Positions 5,911-6,878 of a DNA stretch of 6,878 bases are shown here, in pieces. Source of the stretch: Candidatus Rokuibacteriota bacterium (GTDB taxonomy: Bacteria; Methylomirabilota; Methylomirabilia; Rokubacteriales; CSP1-6); assembly GCA_003221435.1 (NCBI GenBank), contig QHRS01000207.1:1-6878 (forward strand), given 5' to 3'. The position numbers were made by a program, and so were the translations under genes. Positions within the stretch are counted from its first letter, which is position 1. The number at the start of each line of letters is the position of its first letter. The notes beneath the pieces were generated by a model. The model was not told the DNA's origin. It saw nothing but the letters and a program-made list of their open reading frames with translations, and made no database searches.

Positions 5911-6069
5911 GCCCGGGTGGTCAGCAAGAGAAATGCCACTCCACTAAAGTTTTGAAAAATCGAACGACGGCCACCTCATGACCGATGGAATTTGTTCGTT
6001 TCTGACACTGTGTCGACGGATCGGTGAAACCGCCCGCCGGTACCGCACGCGGCGGCCTGATCGCCCGCC
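5911..6069. other. AT-richer non-coding region upstream of the minus-strand lipoprotein
   Basis: There is no supported gene here. The segment from about 5940 to 6010 is visibly less GC-rich than its surroundings (for example AAAGTTTTGAAAAATC at 5946-5961 and GGAATTTGTTCG at 5987-5998), which suits a promoter region for the minus-strand lipoprotein. I could not find a well-spaced -35/-10 pair on either strand. GACACTGTGTC (6004-6014) is an 11-base palindrome that might be an operator, but it is short. Confidence 0.4.
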
Positions 6070-6111
6070 TAGTGTCCTGAGTCTGAAGTCATGAAACAGA
6101 CTAGCGCACTC

Positions 6112-6143
6112 CGGTGTTCTTCGTGTAAACACGGAGGACGCCG
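6112..6143 (+). promoter_or_regulatory. RNA hairpin sequestering the transposase Shine-Dalgarno
   Basis: Bases 6112-6125 (CGGTGTTCTTCGTG) pair with 6130-6143 (CACGGAGGACGCCG) around the tetraloop TAAA, giving 14 continuous RNA pairs including three G-U wobbles. The 3' arm contains the whole Shine-Dalgarno GGAGG (6133-6137) and ends at the base before the ATG (6144). The wobbles work only in the plus-strand RNA; the opposite strand would have A-C mismatches. This predicts poor translation initiation unless the hairpin is opened. Confidence 0.7.
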
Positions 6144-6878
6144 ATGCGCACGGGTCGCCCGACACCGCCTGTGATCCTGACCGCTGACGAACGCGAGACG
6201 CTCGAACAGTGGGCGCGCCGCCCCAAGACGGCGCAAGCGCTCGCCCAGCGCGCCCGCATTGTGCTGGCGTGCGCGACGGATCGGACGAACGGCGCCATCG
6301 CGATCGCCGCGGGCATCACGCGACAAACGGTGGGTCGCTGGCGCACCCGTTTCGTGCGGAAGCGGCTCAATGGGCTGCTCGATGAGCCCCGCCCAGGCGC
6401 ACCGCGCAAGATCATGGACGCCGAGGTCGAACGCATTGTGCGGCTGACCCTGGAGACGACACCGCGTGACGCCACGCACTGGAGCACCCGCGCGATGGCG
6501 AAGCGCTGTGGATTGAGTCAGACGGCGGTGAGCCGCATCTGGCGCGCGTTCGCGCTGCAGCCGCATCGGGTCAAGACCTTCAAGCTCTCCAAGGACCCGC
6601 TCTTCATCGACAAAGTGCGCGATATCGTGGGGCTGTACCTCGACCCGCCGGACAAAGCTCTGGTCCTCTGCGTCGATGAGAAGGCCCAAATCCAAGCGCT
6701 CGACCGCACCCAACCGGTGCTGCCCATGCGGCCTGGGCAGGCGGAGCGCCGGAGCCACGACTACACCCGGCATGGCACGACGACGCTCTTCGCCGCCCTG
6801 GACGCCAAGAGCGGCGCGGTGATTGGGGAGTTTCACCGGCGCCACCGCGCGCGGGAGTTTCGGACATTCCTGGACACG
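6144..6878 (+). CDS. IS630-family transposase (3' end beyond window)
   Basis: There are 245 codons open to the window edge with no internal stop, from ATG 6144, which sits six bases after a GGAGG Shine-Dalgarno (6133-6137). The N-terminal half is the helix-turn-helix DNA-binding region typical of IS630: AQRARIVLACATDRTNG, IAAGITRQTVGRWRTRFV, then the linker GLLDEPRPGAPRK (78-89), and a second winged-helix-like part, STRAMAKRCGLSQTAVSRIW. The DDE domain starts near residue 172 with ALVLCVDEKAQIQALDR, in which Asp178 is the first catalytic carboxylate. HGTTTLFAALDAKSGAVIG follows, as usual in this family. The second Asp and the final acidic residue lie outside the window, so integrity cannot be judged. 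The visible part is undamaged, suggesting a recent or still active element. A strong hairpin covers its ribosome-binding site. Confidence 0.93.
   Translation, partial: MRTGRPTPPVILTADERETLEQWARRPKTAQALAQRARIVLACATDRTNGAIAIAAGITRQTVGRWRTRFVRKRLNGLLDEPRPGAPRKIMDAEVERIVRLTLETTPRDATHWSTRAMAKRCGLSQTAVSRIWRAFALQPHRVKTFKLSKDPLFIDKVRDIVGLYLDPPDKALVLCVDEKAQIQALDRTQPVLPMRPGQAERRSHDYTRHGTTTLFAALDAKSGAVIGEFHRRHRAREFRTFLDT

Larger units (their letters stand above)
6072..6878 (+). mobile_element. IS630-family insertion sequence, left end and most of transposase (runs off window)
   Basis: The transposase identifies the family. IS630 elements insert at TA and duplicate it. The TA at 6070-6071, directly before GTGTCCTGAGTC, is the best candidate boundary, 72 bases before the transposase ATG; composition also changes there. 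The right end and its inverted repeat are outside the window, so the exact left terminus is inferred. A small inverted repeat AGTCTG/CAGACT (6080-6085 with 6097-6102) lies just inside the end. Confidence 0.8.

Noticed and set aside
6069..6845. Minus-strand 258-codon frame antisense to the transposase
   Set aside because: The plus-strand frame encodes a clear IS630 transposase with a Shine-Dalgarno; the antisense frame is motif-free.

Overview
The window is high-GC bacterial DNA with tightly packed genes on both strands, two lipoprotein-type signal peptides on short uncharacterised proteins, and a cell-envelope M48 protease. The coding style (GC-rich third positions, GTG starts, Ala/Arg/Leu-rich proteins) fits an uncultured Gram-negative soil-type lineage such as Methylomirabilota/Rokubacteria or a deltaproteobacterial relative. 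No ribosomal or other phylogenetic marker is present, so this placement is only a guess.

Layout from left to right. (1) Positions 1-531 hold the 3' part of a D-2-hydroxyacid dehydrogenase gene on the plus strand. (2) It converges on a small predicted lipoprotein gene on the minus strand (687-1085). (3) That gene is divergent from, and overlaps by its start codon, a plus-strand gene for an M48 zinc metalloprotease with a C-terminal TPR region (1084-2382; BepA/YfgC-like). (4) The protease stop codon directly abuts the ATG of a CgeB-like glycosyltransferase. The first 24 or so codons of that gene are out of frame with the rest, so it looks frame-disrupted (N-terminal piece from 2383, body 2457-3329). 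(5) After about 110 bases with a small hairpin comes a threonine synthase-family PLP enzyme (3439-4677). (6) A 38-base direct repeat occurs twice, 90 bases apart. One copy contains the threonine synthase stop codon and the other lies just upstream of an alkyladenine (3-methyladenine) DNA glycosylase gene (about 4828-5412). (7) A second small minus-strand lipoprotein (5446-5910), carrying an HELCH motif, converges on the glycosylase gene. (8) After an AT-richer non-coding stretch, an IS630-family insertion sequence begins at a TA dinucleotide (6070-6071), and its transposase gene (from 6144) runs off the right edge.

No single pathway unites the genes. The protease, the glycosyltransferase and the two lipoproteins suggest envelope functions, while the dehydrogenase, threonine synthase and DNA glycosylase look like ordinary housekeeping genes. 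The most notable unexplained structures are a 14-bp RNA hairpin that hides the whole Shine-Dalgarno sequence of the transposase, the repeat pair at the thrC/glycosylase junction, the out-of-frame glycosyltransferase N-terminus, and the HExxH-bearing lipoprotein. I see no convincing new multi-gene system.
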